Positions 8,929-16,903 of a DNA stretch of 57,205 nucleotides are shown in pieces. Source of the DNA: a virus; IMG/VR virus record IMGVR_UViG_3300009151_000084, positions 1 through 57,205 of that record; one strand, 5' to 3'. A program made the position numbers and the translations under genes. Position 1 is the stretch's first letter, and the number at the start of each line of letters is the position of its first letter. A model generated the notes under the pieces. The model saw nothing but the letters and a program-made list of their open reading frames with translations. It was not told the origin of the DNA and did no database searches.

Positions 8929-10074
8929 ATGGCACTCACTCAAGGCGGCGCTTTACCTGATGTAACCACCATGCAGACGCAGAACACGACTGCGCCTAGT
9001 TGGTACACAGACTACTTGCAAAACACTGCACAGCAAGGTCAAAGTGCGGCTCAAAACGCACAATTTGTTGGCATCCAACCGATGCAGCAGCAGTCCTATG
9101 ACCTCGCGAATCAAAACGTCGGTAATTACAAGCCCACGCTGAACTCAGCGACGGGTGCGCTTGATAAGTCGATCAATTCGGCTAGTCCGTTGAACGCTGC
9201 TCAGCCTTATATGAATATGGCTGCGAACCCGACGTACAACACTTACCAGAATTACATGAACCCCTACGTCAAAGACGTGGTATCTCAAATCGGTGATCTG
9301 GCTCAACAGAACATCATGAACAACGTCGCGCCGCAGGCTAACGCAGGGATTGTTGGCAGTGGTCAATTCGGCTCTCAGCGCGGTGCCGCGGCGCTCGCGA
9401 ACACCTTGGGTCAGTACGGTCAACAGACCACTGCTCAACAGGTTGGTGCCTTGAATACAGGCTTTAACAACGCGATGACGAACGCGCAGAATCAGGCAAA
9501 CCTGTTCGGTCAGCTCGGTCAGACCGCGGGCAATTTGCAGTCGATGGGTCAGCAGAACCTGAACAATTCTGCGCAGATCGGTGGTCAATTAGCCAACACC
9601 ACGCAGCAGTTAGGGTTGGGTGACGTGAATGCCCTGAACACGCTTGGGACGCAACAGCAGCAGATTAAGCAGGCGGAACAACTGTTCCCGCTGCAGATGG
9701 CTCAGGCGCAGGCAGGTCTCATGCAAGGGATTAATGTGCCGACAGGGGTGACGAGTCAGTACTCGGGCCCCATCCCCGGCGCCTATCAATCCTCCCCGTT
9801 GTCACAAATCGCAGGCGTCGGATCCCTTGTCGGCGCCATCAGCCAAACGCCGTTCGGATCGTGGGCAGGAAATAAAATAGGTAATTTGTTTAGCGGAAGC
9901 GATTCAACAAGTGGTGTTGACGCGGCAAGAAATATGCCGGACTTCGCAAATAATTACAACACCGCAATGAACAACGCAACTTATGCCCCCGGTATCAATG
10001 CCACCAGTTTAGGTCAGTCTCAAATTTATGATCCCACTAGTGAAAGCGATGTCTTCACTTATGCAGGCGGCTAA
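8929..10074 (+). CDS. Gln/Asn-rich internal virion protein
   Basis: A 381-residue protein with about one fifth Q and N. Long helical Q/N/A segments (residues 25-260; for example QQGQSAAQNAQFVGIQPMQQ) resemble internal core or ejection proteins of podoviruses. A short amphipathic stretch (SQIAGVGSLVGAISQTPFGS) near residue 290 could touch membrane. No enzyme motif. The start follows the previous stop by two bases and has only a weak ribosome binding site. Its neighbour carries an M23 peptidase, consistent with a block of ejected proteins. Confidence 0.6.
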   Translation: MALTQGGALPDVTTMQTQNTTAPSWYTDYLQNTAQQGQSAAQNAQFVGIQPMQQQSYDLANQNVGNYKPTLNSATGALDKSINSASPLNAAQPYMNMAANPTYNTYQNYMNPYVKDVVSQIGDLAQQNIMNNVAPQANAGIVGSGQFGSQRGAAALANTLGQYGQQTTAQQVGALNTGFNNAMTNAQNQANLFGQLGQTAGNLQSMGQQNLNNSAQIGGQLANTTQQLGLGDVNALNTLGTQQQQIKQAEQLFPLQMAQAQAGLMQGINVPTGVTSQYSGPIPGAYQSSPLSQIAGVGSLVGAISQTPFGSWAGNKIGNLFSGSDSTSGVDAARNMPDFANNYNTAMNNATYAPGINATSLGQSQIYDPTSESDVFTYAGG

Positions 10075-10092
10075 AGTTTAAAGGAATAAATC

Positions 10093-11994
10093 ATGGTTAC
10101 ATCTGCAGGCGCACTTGCCACCGCGGTACCGTTCGGGATGGGGATCGACCCCCAAGCCCAAAAAGAATACACCGACGCCCTGAGCGAGCAACTGAAGTCG
10201 CTCGAGGGTAGGCAGAACATTAATCTGTTTAAGGCGGCGGGGAACTTCTTTAACCCGGGTCGCACTGGTTCGTTTGGCGAAGCCCTCGGCAACGTCGCTA
10301 CTGGTGTCGGTCAAGACGTTGAAGCTCAAGAAGCTCGCGCTCTCCCGATCGCACAGATGCGTGCGCAGATCGCAGGTCAAAAGTACGAGCTTGGCAACCA
10401 AGCAAAGGCGTTCGGTTTATTAGCCAACGCGATTGGCATGAGCGATCCCCAGAAAGCTGCACAGGCGCTTCAGTCTGGTCAGGGTCTGGTTGGTATCGGC
10501 AACAAGTTTACGCCCGAGCTATATACCGCCCTATCAACGCTAAGCCCCAAAATTGCCGAGATTGTCAAGAACGCGGCGGGCATGGACATTGATCGTTTTA
10601 AGGCGATGACGGAAGCTGCGAAGCTTAATGTTGACGTGACGAAGCTGTACTCACAATTCGGTGAAGAAGCTGTCAATTATTTTATTAAGATGAATGGCGG
10701 TAAATTACCATCACCTTCTGCGGCAGGCGCTCCTGCAACAGGAACGACTTCAGCTAAGCCAGAAGGTCAGTACGACTTCTCTACCATTGCAAATGGCGCG
10801 ACGTTGACAAGCCCAATGGGCGAGCGTAACGGTGAGGCTCATAAGGGCATTGACCTCGGTGGTATGAAGCTTGGCGCCCCAGTCACAACGCCTGTCGCAG
10901 GTGAGGTTGTTTTCGCGGGCGACGGCGGTAAGGCAGGCAACATGGTCACCGTGCGTGGCGAGGATGGTACCCTGCACTCGCTCATGCACTTTGATAAGCT
11001 CAATGTAAAGGTAGGCGACAAAGTTGACGCCGCAACAGTTCTTGGTGGCGCAGGCAAGACTGGCAATGCTACTGGCGTACACGTCCATTACGAGGCGAAA
11101 ACGGCTGATGGCAAACCAATCAATGTTATGGATAATTTCAAAGTCGCCTCGGGCTCAACATCAGGGGTTACCCAAGATCCTGACGCGATGAGGCTTGGTG
11201 TTGAGAAAATCTCAGCGTCGGAGTACAGATTGCCCTTCAGCGGAACGGTCTTCAAAATTGATCCTAGCTTACCGATTGAAACTAGAAATGAAATGATCAA
11301 AGCCGCTGTGGCGAACGAGAATTTGATTTATAAGTCGATGAACGAAGAAGAAATCAAAGCATACGCAGGCAAGAAAGCGGAGCTTATTAATATGCGTCCA
11401 CACGAATTGAGTACGCAGATGGGCGACTACGAAAATTTGATTAAGTATTTGACAAAGCCTGAATACAAAAATGTTGTTGGTGCTCTGCAGCAAAAACTAG
11501 AAGGCAGTAATGAGACCGTTTGGGGAAAATTCATGAGCGGATTGCAAGCGCTCGGCGCAGGCGGCGAAAAAGGTATTGCCGCAGGCAGATTAGGTAGCGT
11601 GTCATTACCTGTTGCGGAAATGATACGAACTTTTAATTTAACCGAACGAGAGCGAATTGCATTCAATGAAATTGAGAGGATTGTCAAATCAGGCTTGATC
11701 AGCACGATTGCGCAAAGCGGTAAAGTGCTAGGCACAAATCCGACAGATTCAGATCGTCAATTGTTTGAGGCTGCGTCAGCATCAACTAACAATCTGGCTG
11801 CAAATACGATTTATTGGGCGCAAATGCGGCGAGCTCAAACAGAGTTTTTGCGTGACGCATCCAAAGGGATCCGCCAATATACTGGCAAACATCCTGCGGC
11901 TTATTTTACTTCGCCAACATCGCCGTACATGAAGGCGGAAGAGGCGTTTGATGACAATATACGCTTGATCCAGTCAAAGGCGCCGGGTCTGTAG
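10093..11994 (+). CDS. Internal virion protein with M23 peptidoglycan endopeptidase domain
   Basis: A 633-residue protein. Residues about 235-345 form a lysostaphin-type M23 metallopeptidase. H250 and D254 (HKGID) with H332 would bind zinc, and H299 (LMHFD) and H330 (HVHYE) are the presumed catalytic histidines; spacing and motifs match the family. The domain cleaves peptide cross-links in peptidoglycan. It is flanked by a helical N-terminus and a C-terminus rich in charged helices (residues 380-633), so the enzyme is embedded in a structural protein. Such virion-borne enzymes open the cell wall locally during DNA ejection. It follows a Q/N-rich virion gene and precedes another late gene. Confidence 0.85.
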   Translation: MVTSAGALATAVPFGMGIDPQAQKEYTDALSEQLKSLEGRQNINLFKAAGNFFNPGRTGSFGEALGNVATGVGQDVEAQEARALPIAQMRAQIAGQKYELGNQAKAFGLLANAIGMSDPQKAAQALQSGQGLVGIGNKFTPELYTALSTLSPKIAEIVKNAAGMDIDRFKAMTEAAKLNVDVTKLYSQFGEEAVNYFIKMNGGKLPSPSAAGAPATGTTSAKPEGQYDFSTIANGATLTSPMGERNGEAHKGIDLGGMKLGAPVTTPVAGEVVFAGDGGKAGNMVTVRGEDGTLHSLMHFDKLNVKVGDKVDAATVLGGAGKTGNATGVHVHYEAKTADGKPINVMDNFKVASGSTSGVTQDPDAMRLGVEKISASEYRLPFSGTVFKIDPSLPIETRNEMIKAAVANENLIYKSMNEEEIKAYAGKKAELINMRPHELSTQMGDYENLIKYLTKPEYKNVVGALQQKLEGSNETVWGKFMSGLQALGAGGEKGIAAGRLGSVSLPVAEMIRTFNLTERERIAFNEIERIVKSGLISTIAQSGKVLGTNPTDSDRQLFEAASASTNNLAANTIYWAQMRRAQTEFLRDASKGIRQYTGKHPAAYFTSPTSPYMKAEEAFDDNIRLIQSKAPGL

Positions 11995-12015
11995 CGCTGA
12001 ATCCAGAGGCATAAA

Positions 12016-13443
12016 ATGACAGAAAAATTCAACCCTTACGCGATCAATCCAAATGATTACATGGATCCAGAGCCCGCGCCTAAAGTGGCGGAGCCGCCTC
12101 CAAAGGAGGCTGAGCCGCTCCCGCCAAGAAGCTTTGGCAGCAAAGTCGCGCAAGGCGCTGCGATCTTAGGTGGCGGTGCTGCGGGAGCAGCGTTTAAGTA
12201 TGACAAGGGGATGTTTGGCCCCGACCCGACACAGAAGTTCCAAACCTCAACCCGCGGAATGGGTATCGATCCCCTCCCCCAATTTCAGCTCGGCACCCGT
12301 CAGGGGCAGGTCACCGAGGGAGCCCGCCAAGAATTACAAATGTTGCTTGCCAAGACGCAGGGCGCTCACTCCTTGCACGGTCAGGAAGCGCAGGTGTTGC
12401 GCGACGCGTTAGAGCGAGCCATCCAGAACCTCCCAGAGGCTTCGATGGAGCGCGGCATAGCCCTGCAACGGTTAGCTGAATTAGGCGGCGTCAAAGCCCC
12501 TAGATTGGCTCCATTGAGCACAACCGCCGTTAGTGGGGTGCCTGATAGCGTAACTCAAACACTGAGCGCTCAAACTTCTGCAGAAGCTCCAGTCTCGCCC
12601 CTTGCTAAAGCGATGGGGCAGCACGAGTTTGAGCATTACATGAAATTAGCTCGCGCAGCAGGAGCACAAACGCTTGATGATCTGGCTCGGCTTGGCATCA
12701 CAGATATGTCGTATGCGCAAAAAATGTTGGACGCGGGGTTGCACTTGCCCACCGCAGGCGGTCAGGTTTTTGTCAGACCGAATCAATTGATGGGCGCTGA
12801 TAATCTTCCCCTGCCAACGACGCAAGACCGCGCCGCAGCCGAAGCTGCCACAGAACAAGCACGAGTTCAATCCGAGGCAGCTCGACGCGCCGAGGTACAA
12901 CGTGCGGTCGATGCGCAGAATGCAAGGTACGGTTACAACAGTGCAGAAAAGCGCACAACGAGCCTTCAGGACACGATTAACAAGCTAGAGGAGCAATACC
13001 TGTCCCACGTCGGCAAGTCGTCTCCTGCAGCCGTTAAATTGGCGCCAGAGGTTGAGATTGCTCAGCAGAGGCTATTAGGTGCGCAGGCAAACATGCCAAA
13101 CGCGCTTGGTTACGCAAAACATGGTGTTGTGAAATCGTTGCCAATTTTTGGTGGCGCTTTATCTGGTGCAGGTGCGCTAGACATGGGTTATGAGGGGCTG
13201 CATCGATCGCGTACTGGGGATCCAATCGGCGCTGCACTTTCTGGCGCAGGTTCTGCGCTGTCAGCAGCAAGTATGCGTCCTCAGCTCGCTATACCCGCGG
13301 GGCTTGGGGCGCTCGGAGTTGAGGGGCTTTTGATGCTGTACGACAAGTTTGGCCCCCCCATCCTGAATCAACTCGAAAAAAGTAAATTAATCCCCAAAGA
13401 CTGGAACCCTGCCAACTTTTCGTACATGCCGGGCATGAAATAA
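12016..13443 (+). CDS. Putative internal virion protein
   Basis: A 475-residue protein, the last gene of the rightward late operon. The N-terminus is Pro/Glu-rich (DPEPAPKVAEPPPKEAEP). A Gly/Ala hydrophobic stretch (QGAAILGGGAAGAAF) lies near residues 48-62. The middle is a charged helix (about 265-330), and a second Gly/Ala hydrophobic hairpin spans about 375-445. Hydrophobic hairpins of this sort occur in ejected proteins that cross membranes. No enzyme motif seen. A strong terminator follows 26 bases after the stop. Confidence 0.55.
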   Translation: MTEKFNPYAINPNDYMDPEPAPKVAEPPPKEAEPLPPRSFGSKVAQGAAILGGGAAGAAFKYDKGMFGPDPTQKFQTSTRGMGIDPLPQFQLGTRQGQVTEGARQELQMLLAKTQGAHSLHGQEAQVLRDALERAIQNLPEASMERGIALQRLAELGGVKAPRLAPLSTTAVSGVPDSVTQTLSAQTSAEAPVSPLAKAMGQHEFEHYMKLARAAGAQTLDDLARLGITDMSYAQKMLDAGLHLPTAGGQVFVRPNQLMGADNLPLPTTQDRAAAEAATEQARVQSEAARRAEVQRAVDAQNARYGYNSAEKRTTSLQDTINKLEEQYLSHVGKSSPAAVKLAPEVEIAQQRLLGAQANMPNALGYAKHGVVKSLPIFGGALSGAGALDMGYEGLHRSRTGDPIGAALSGAGSALSAASMRPQLAIPAGLGALGVEGLLMLYDKFGPPILNQLEKSKLIPKDWNPANFSYMPGMK

Positions 13444-13469
13444 TCTCCTCGACCGTTCAGGGTCGTTTG

Positions 13470-13499
13470 CCCCCTAGCTCATAACTAGGGGGTTTTTTT
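13470..13499 (+). terminator. Rho-independent terminator of the late operon
   Basis: CCCCCTAG (13470-13477) pairs with CTAGGGGG (13485-13492) across a seven-base loop and is followed by seven Ts (13493-13499). It ends rightward transcription from the virion genes before the convergent leftward operon. The mirror strand lacks a T tract, so it acts in one direction. The T tract also overlaps the stop codon of the convergent gene ending at 13498. Confidence 0.93.
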
Positions 13500-13722
13500 A
13501 CGCGTTACCCTCGGGCTGAACAAACATCAGATTGACGGTGTTAGCAGCCTCGACATGCAATCGCGTGCAATGTGCAAAGCCGTCATTGAATGCGCTCTGG
13601 AGCATCTTTGCACGAAGGCTGAGGGAAGTTATATCCCCGCTATCGTACAGCTTCACTTGAAGCTCGATGGCATCCCAGTCGAGCTCCATCTCTACTGACT
13701 CCTGTCTGTCCATTTCAGCCAA
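13498..13722 (-). CDS. Small acidic hypothetical protein
   Basis: A 74-residue protein (MAEMDRQESVEMELDWDAIE), acidic at the N-terminus and helical in the middle. Last gene of the leftward operon, overlapping its upstream neighbour by 31 bases. Its stop codon lies within the T tract of the opposing terminator. No recognised domain; its operon mates are replication-associated. Confidence 0.6.
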   Translation of the reverse strand: MAEMDRQESVEMELDWDAIELQVKLYDSGDITSLSLRAKMLQSAFNDGFAHCTRLHVEAANTVNLMFVQPEGNA

Positions 13723-13928
13723 TCCTCCAGAGCCTTTGCCACCTCGACGTTGAGCGAGCGCACAAACTTAATGCACTTTGCTTGCTCACGCTTAACAGAC
13801 TCAAACCCTAAAAATTCTTCAAGTTTTCTTGCAAACTCAAGGACGTCAACATCATCCGCATACATGCCGTCAGGGCTTTTGTTGTCGCACTCTAAAAACA
13901 CTGCTTTGATTTGATCATTAGTAAGCAT
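13692..13928 (-). CDS. Small hypothetical protein
   Basis: A 78-residue helical protein (MLTNDQIKAVFLECDN, then FARKLEEFLGFESVKREQ). This type of short protein with DQIxxIF-like beginnings is common beside phage replication genes, without known function. It follows the exonuclease gene by eight bases and overlaps the next gene. No metal-binding or membrane motif. Confidence 0.6.
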   Translation of the reverse strand: MLTNDQIKAVFLECDNKSPDGMYADDVDVLEFARKLEEFLGFESVKREQAKCIKFVRSLNVEVAKALEDWLKWTDRSQ

Positions 13929-13936
13929 ACCGCGTC

Positions 13937-14653
13937 CTATTTCAAAAAGTTGATACGTTTGTAGATCTGGCGCGTGCGGATGACATCATGCACGCAGTAG
14001 GTCGCCACGTCATCGATACGACCTGCCTGCACATAATCCCAGACCTTACTGCCATCGATGTCACCGTCGACCTCAGAGCCCTTAGCGTCGATCCCAAAGA
14101 CCTCGCAAAGCTTCGCCATGCTGACGCGGTTTCCTACCCCTGCCCAAGCGGTCATGGTGTCGAACACAACGTCATCCCACGGCTTAGCCTTGAAAGGGAT
14201 GAACATTGGCGGCTTAACACCGACGACGATCGAGCGCTGCAAAAGGAAGCGCAGATCGAAGTTCACAATGTTGTGACCGATGAACACTGGTCGCATCTGA
14301 CTGTTGGGGTTGTAAGCGGACTGCAGGCTCTCATACAAGCTCGTCAGGATGAACTGCTCACTATCCTTCCAGTCTGACGCATAGATCACCACAGGATCGT
14401 CATCGTCGATTGCATAGGACGCCACAACGATCTGCCCTACGGCGCCATCAAACGACGTCTTACGATACCGTTGTTCAAAGTCGACATCGATCTCGATACG
14501 CTTGGCAGCGATGTACTCTTCAATCTTGGCGACGTCCTTGTAATTCGACGGCGCCTTAATCGCGAGCTTCTCCCTCTCCGCCTCAAGCCTCAGCGAGGTG
14601 ATCGCCCTGGGGTTCTGTGCGGGAATGGTCTCAAGGTCGAGGTAGATGTTCAT
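13937..14653 (-). CDS. PolB-like 3'-5' exonuclease (DnaQ fold)
   Basis: A 238-residue stand-alone exonuclease. Motif Exo I is YLDLETIP (D6, E8), Exo II is HNIVNFDLRF (D133) and Exo III is YCVHD (Y219, D223). The four acidic residues bind the two metal ions of the DEDDy class. The layout fits the predicted PolB-like 3'-5' exonuclease family (DNA_pol_B_exo2). It would trim single-stranded DNA 3' ends in proofreading or recombination. No polymerase domain is fused or found elsewhere in the window, so it may act with the host replisome or as a recombination nuclease beside the SSB-like protein encoded upstream. Its start overlaps the upstream gene by 23 bases. Confidence 0.85.
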   Translation of the reverse strand: MNIYLDLETIPAQNPRAITSLRLEAEREKLAIKAPSNYKDVAKIEEYIAAKRIEIDVDFEQRYRKTSFDGAVGQIVVASYAIDDDDPVVIYASDWKDSEQFILTSLYESLQSAYNPNSQMRPVFIGHNIVNFDLRFLLQRSIVVGVKPPMFIPFKAKPWDDVVFDTMTAWAGVGNRVSMAKLCEVFGIDAKGSEVDGDIDGSKVWDYVQAGRIDDVATYCVHDVIRTRQIYKRINFLK

Positions 14654-15119
14654 CTTTAACTCCTTCTTTTTGAATGGTTAATGCCAACTCAGCCATCTGG
14701 GCTTCCTTCTCACGATCGACGCGATTACGACGATTGCGGAGAATAGGATCTTTGCCCGTATCCTTCTTGTACTTGCGGAGCCAGTTCTTTAATTGCTTTT
14801 CCATCAAATAAAGCTTGTACTTCTCGTCAGCAAGCTCCTTGCGAGCGTCCACAAGTTGCTTTTCGAGGGAGTTAACCTCGTCATGGGGAGCCACCTTCAC
14901 CAAGGGATCCTCATTCTTCTTAATCTCCGCGTGCTTGCGGGTGATCAGAATGTTCTTGGCAATCGTCATCTCGTCATCAAGCCTGCGAAGTTCAACAAAT
15001 AAATTGTCAATCATAAAATTAACTTCTGAACCACGCTTATGCTGCGCAGTCTCAAGTGCGGTTACGCGTTGTTCAAGAACATCCAAGCGCTCGTCTTTGT
15101 TTTTGCCAAAATAAAACAT
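14631..15119 (-). CDS. Coiled-coil protein of the replication operon
   Basis: A 162-residue, highly charged protein. Residues 8-30 and 85-115 show heptad patterns of coiled coils (LDVLEQRVTALETAQ; VNSLEKQLVDARKEL). A basic region near residues 110-140 (KNWLRKYKKDTGK, RNRRNRVDREKE) could bind nucleic acid. It lies between the RHH gene and the exonuclease gene. A spacer of 25 bases upstream holds an AGGAG ribosome binding site. Function unknown; a DNA-binding accessory is a guess from charge. Confidence 0.65.
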   Translation of the reverse strand: MFYFGKNKDERLDVLEQRVTALETAQHKRGSEVNFMIDNLFVELRRLDDEMTIAKNILITRKHAEIKKNEDPLVKVAPHDEVNSLEKQLVDARKELADEKYKLYLMEKQLKNWLRKYKKDTGKDPILRNRRNRVDREKEAQMAELALTIQKEGVKDEHLPRP

Positions 15120-15144
15120 TGTGCTCTCCTATTAAAAATGTTAA

Positions 15145-15324
15145 TTAATTTAATTTCAATTCTTTTTTAAGAAGGTTTTCAATAATTTCAGTGACGGTAC
15201 ACTCTCGCTTCGCAGCAACAATTTTCAATTTGGTATGCACCTCTACAGGCAAATTGATGGTCAGACGTTTATAGCCCTTGGGGGCATTAAAGACTCGAGC
15301 AGGCACATCGATTTCAATCAACAT
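15145..15324 (-). CDS. Ribbon-helix-helix DNA-binding protein
   Basis: A 59-residue protein. KRLTINLPVEVHTKLKIVAA gives the beta strand and first helix of an Arc/CopG/ParD-type fold; TVTEIIENLLKKEL is the second helix. Such proteins dimerise, put a two-stranded ribbon in the major groove and act as repressors. It starts with ATG at 15324 after an AGGA-type ribosome binding site and lies between the SSB-like and coiled-coil genes. No toxin gene is adjacent, so a phage regulator is more likely than an antitoxin. Its operator is unknown. Confidence 0.8.
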   Translation of the reverse strand: MLIEIDVPARVFNAPKGYKRLTINLPVEVHTKLKIVAAKRECTVTEIIENLLKKELKLN

Positions 15325-15344
15325 AGATTATCCTAAGTTAAACT

Positions 15345-15980
15345 TTAAAAAGGAATGTCGTCATCATCTTCCACAACTGCGGAAGTCGCAAATGGTGCCA
15401 TCGCACCGTGTGATTGAAACTCAGGGCTCGCCATGATCTTCTTCTTGACGTTCTCAGACAGCGTCTCAAAGATCGCAGCGTCGTGATCCTCGATCGAGTA
15501 CATCGCAGGCGTGTTGTGCGGCTCAGGCAGACCTGCCTTCTTCAAATGCGAGGGCACTGGCATGATTGCTTGGATGTTGGTGTACTCCTTACCATCACGA
15601 CCTGCGTCACGGGTGACTGACAACATCGCCCAGACGCCGAGCACGTTCTTCAACTCAAAGCCACGCAGCTCATCAACTGTAAAGTCACGACCACGCCATG
15701 TCTTCAGATCAGCGCGAAGCGACGCCTTATCTGACAATGTCAGCGTGTAATTTTTGCTGATTGACAGAGGCTCACCCTTCTGAGTCACGGTAGCCTTGCC
15801 CTGCTCATCCTCAGACCAAACCTCAAACTGCAGCATGACCTTGTGCTGAATCTTCACCTGACCCATGTACTCGCTTTTCTGACTGCCTAGATCCACGATT
15901 TTGTAGCAGCGTGCCAAATGCATACCTGCGGGGACTGGGGTAAAGCTGCCGCCTTCATTTGCTTTCGCTATTAGTGACAT
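15345..15980 (-). CDS. Single-stranded DNA-binding protein-like, with bacterial SSB tail
   Basis: A 211-residue protein. The N-terminal two thirds are beta-rich as in phage OB-fold proteins (FTPVPAGMHLARCYKIVDLG, then LQFEVW). The C-terminus is flexible and ends in VVEDDDDIPF. The DDDIPF tip equals the proteobacterial SSB tail that docks exonuclease I, PriA, RecO and the polymerase clamp loader. It would coat ssDNA and recruit host repair proteins. Two starts are possible. The upstream ATG at 15986 abuts AGGAA with no spacing, whereas the ATG at 15980 has proper spacing, so the latter is chosen. It overlaps the next upstream gene. Confidence 0.75.
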   Translation of the reverse strand: MSLIAKANEGGSFTPVPAGMHLARCYKIVDLGSQKSEYMGQVKIQHKVMLQFEVWSEDEQGKATVTQKGEPLSISKNYTLTLSDKASLRADLKTWRGRDFTVDELRGFELKNVLGVWAMLSVTRDAGRDGKEYTNIQAIMPVPSHLKKAGLPEPHNTPAMYSIEDHDAAIFETLSENVKKKIMASPEFQSHGAMAPFATSAVVEDDDDIPF

Positions 15981-16227
15981 TTTCATTTCCTATTGTGATT
16001 GTGTGTAAAACGGGTCGAGAAGTGATCCCGTGTTCAAAGCGAATGATGTTCCAATCATCCTCTGTCGCTAACCCGTAGTTGGCACGTTCAATCGCCGCGT
16101 CGAGCTGCTCCATTCTTTCCTTCTCTGCCTCTTCTGTGGCGAGAGCAAGTGCCTCATCAAGCGCCCTTGTCTCGTCAAGCTGCTGCAGCCGTTCAAGTTC
16201 TAATTGGTGGTTTTCGGCTTCGGTCAT
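15955..16227 (-). CDS. Small Glu-rich helical protein
   Basis: A 90-residue protein. Residues 1-55 are strongly acidic and helical (ENHQLELERLQQLDETRALD), and the last 30 residues are less charged. It begins with an ATGA overlap to the gene upstream and its end overlaps the start of the SSB-like gene, implying co-translation. It could be a small partner of that protein; there is no motif to support a specific role. Confidence 0.6.
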   Translation of the reverse strand: MTEAENHQLELERLQQLDETRALDEALALATEEAEKERMEQLDAAIERANYGLATEDDWNIIRFEHGITSRPVLHTITIGNENVTNSESK

Positions 16228-16367
16228 TGATGGCTCAAATATTCATCAGCCAAAATAGCTGCAACTTTATAAATATCCTCTGATACTTCAGGAGGGCTCT
16301 CGCTTGCATAAAAGCCAGACGCCAGAGCCAACATAAATTCGAGAATTAATTCTTGACGAGTCTTCAT
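16224..16367 (-). CDS. Very small hypothetical protein
   Basis: A 47-residue protein (MKTRQELILEFMLALASGFY, then acidic). It overlaps both neighbours by four bases (ATGA type), so it is called on coupling. A GGAAGTG ribosome binding site lies upstream within the preceding gene. No recognised function. Confidence 0.6.
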   Translation of the reverse strand: MKTRQELILEFMLALASGFYASESPPEVSEDIYKVAAILADEYLSHQ

Positions 16368-16564
16368 TTCACTTCCTTTGTGATTTGTAATTGTTCAGCC
16401 GACAACAACGAAAGGGACTGGTAGTACAGCCACTTTTTAATGATGTCAGGATCCTTTGAAGGAGGCGTCCAGTTGCAGGCACGCTTCCACGTTCTTTGTA
16501 CGCTAGTCGCCGACGCAGGTGCGTAGGCTTGATCACTGTCTTTCAGCTTCATTTCATCTGTCAT
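16364..16564 (-). CDS. First gene of the leftward operon, small hypothetical
   Basis: A 66-residue protein (MTDEMKLKDSDQAYAPASAT, then a Trp/Lys-rich part). The ATG at 16564 is chosen over an upstream in-frame ATG at 16636, because the latter lies upstream of the predicted leftward transcription start. The AGAGA at 16571-16575 is a modest ribosome binding site. It is divergent from the Cro-like gene and shares the symmetric promoter at 16597-16626. Its place opposite the repressor makes it a candidate early regulator, but no DNA-binding motif is visible. Confidence 0.6.
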   Translation of the reverse strand: MTDEMKLKDSDQAYAPASATSVQRTWKRACNWTPPSKDPDIIKKWLYYQSLSLLSAEQLQITKEVK

Positions 16565-16596
16565 TTTTGATTCTCTGTAGTTTTGTAGGAAAATGA

Positions 16597-16626
16597 ATTG
16601 TACACACGTTAATAAAAAAGTACAAT
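16597..16626. promoter_or_regulatory. Symmetric bidirectional promoter/operator
   Basis: ATTGTAC (16597-16603) and GTACAAT (16620-16626) are perfect inverted repeats. Read rightward they give -35 TTGTAC (16598-16603), a 17-base spacer and -10 TACAAT (16621-16626). Read leftward they give exactly the same -35, spacing and -10. Each -10 overlaps the opposite -35. Predicted starts give leaders of about 25 bases on both sides. RNA polymerase could bind in only one direction at a time. The dyad could also be the Cro-like protein's operator. Confidence 0.75.
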
Positions 16627-16656
16627 CTACTTTCAAGTTAACATTTTGGAAGGATT

Positions 16657-16854
16657 ATGACACTGAAAGAATATTTTGCAAAACAGCCATTCGGCGCCAT
16701 CACAGAGATGGCAAACAAGCTAGGGGTAAGCAGGACGTGGCTGTCCTTAATTACCAGTGGCAGGAAACCCCCAAGCCCCTTATTGTGTACGTTAATTGAG
16801 CGCTTGACCAAAGGCAAAGTGAAGCGTAAAGTTTTACGCCCAGACTTGTTTTAA
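16657..16854 (+). CDS. Cro/YdaS-like helix-turn-helix repressor
   Basis: A 65-residue protein. MTLKEYFAKQPFGAITEMAN starts the domain, and ANKLGVSRTWLSLITSGRKP is the helix-turn-helix with its recognition helix; it ends with basic residues (KGKVKRKVLRPDLF). The form fits YdaS/Cro-like phage repressors, which bind operators as dimers and decide between transcription programmes. GGAAGGA at 16648-16654 is the ribosome binding site. It stands divergent from the leftward operon and precedes the ParB-like gene, the usual place of a Cro. No CI-like or integrase gene accompanies it. Confidence 0.82.
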   Translation: MTLKEYFAKQPFGAITEMANKLGVSRTWLSLITSGRKPPSPLLCTLIERLTKGKVKRKVLRPDLF

Positions 16855-16879
16855 CAAAAAGCTGTTAACGAGTTATACT
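16851..16879 (+). promoter_or_regulatory. Promoter of the replication genes
   Basis: TTAACA (16851-16856), a 17-base spacer and TATACT (16874-16879) match a sigma70 promoter. A GTTAAC box (16864-16869) lies inside the spacer, as at several other promoters here. The -35 overlaps the repressor gene stop. It would drive the ParB-like, helicase and primase genes. Confidence 0.65.
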
Positions 16880-16903
16880 TAACGAATTACAAAAAGGACA
16901 TTC

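Noticed and set aside
15145-15324. Antitoxin of a toxin-antitoxin pair (RHH protein).
   Set aside because: Adjacent genes are an SSB-like protein and a long coiled-coil protein, neither resembling a known toxin.
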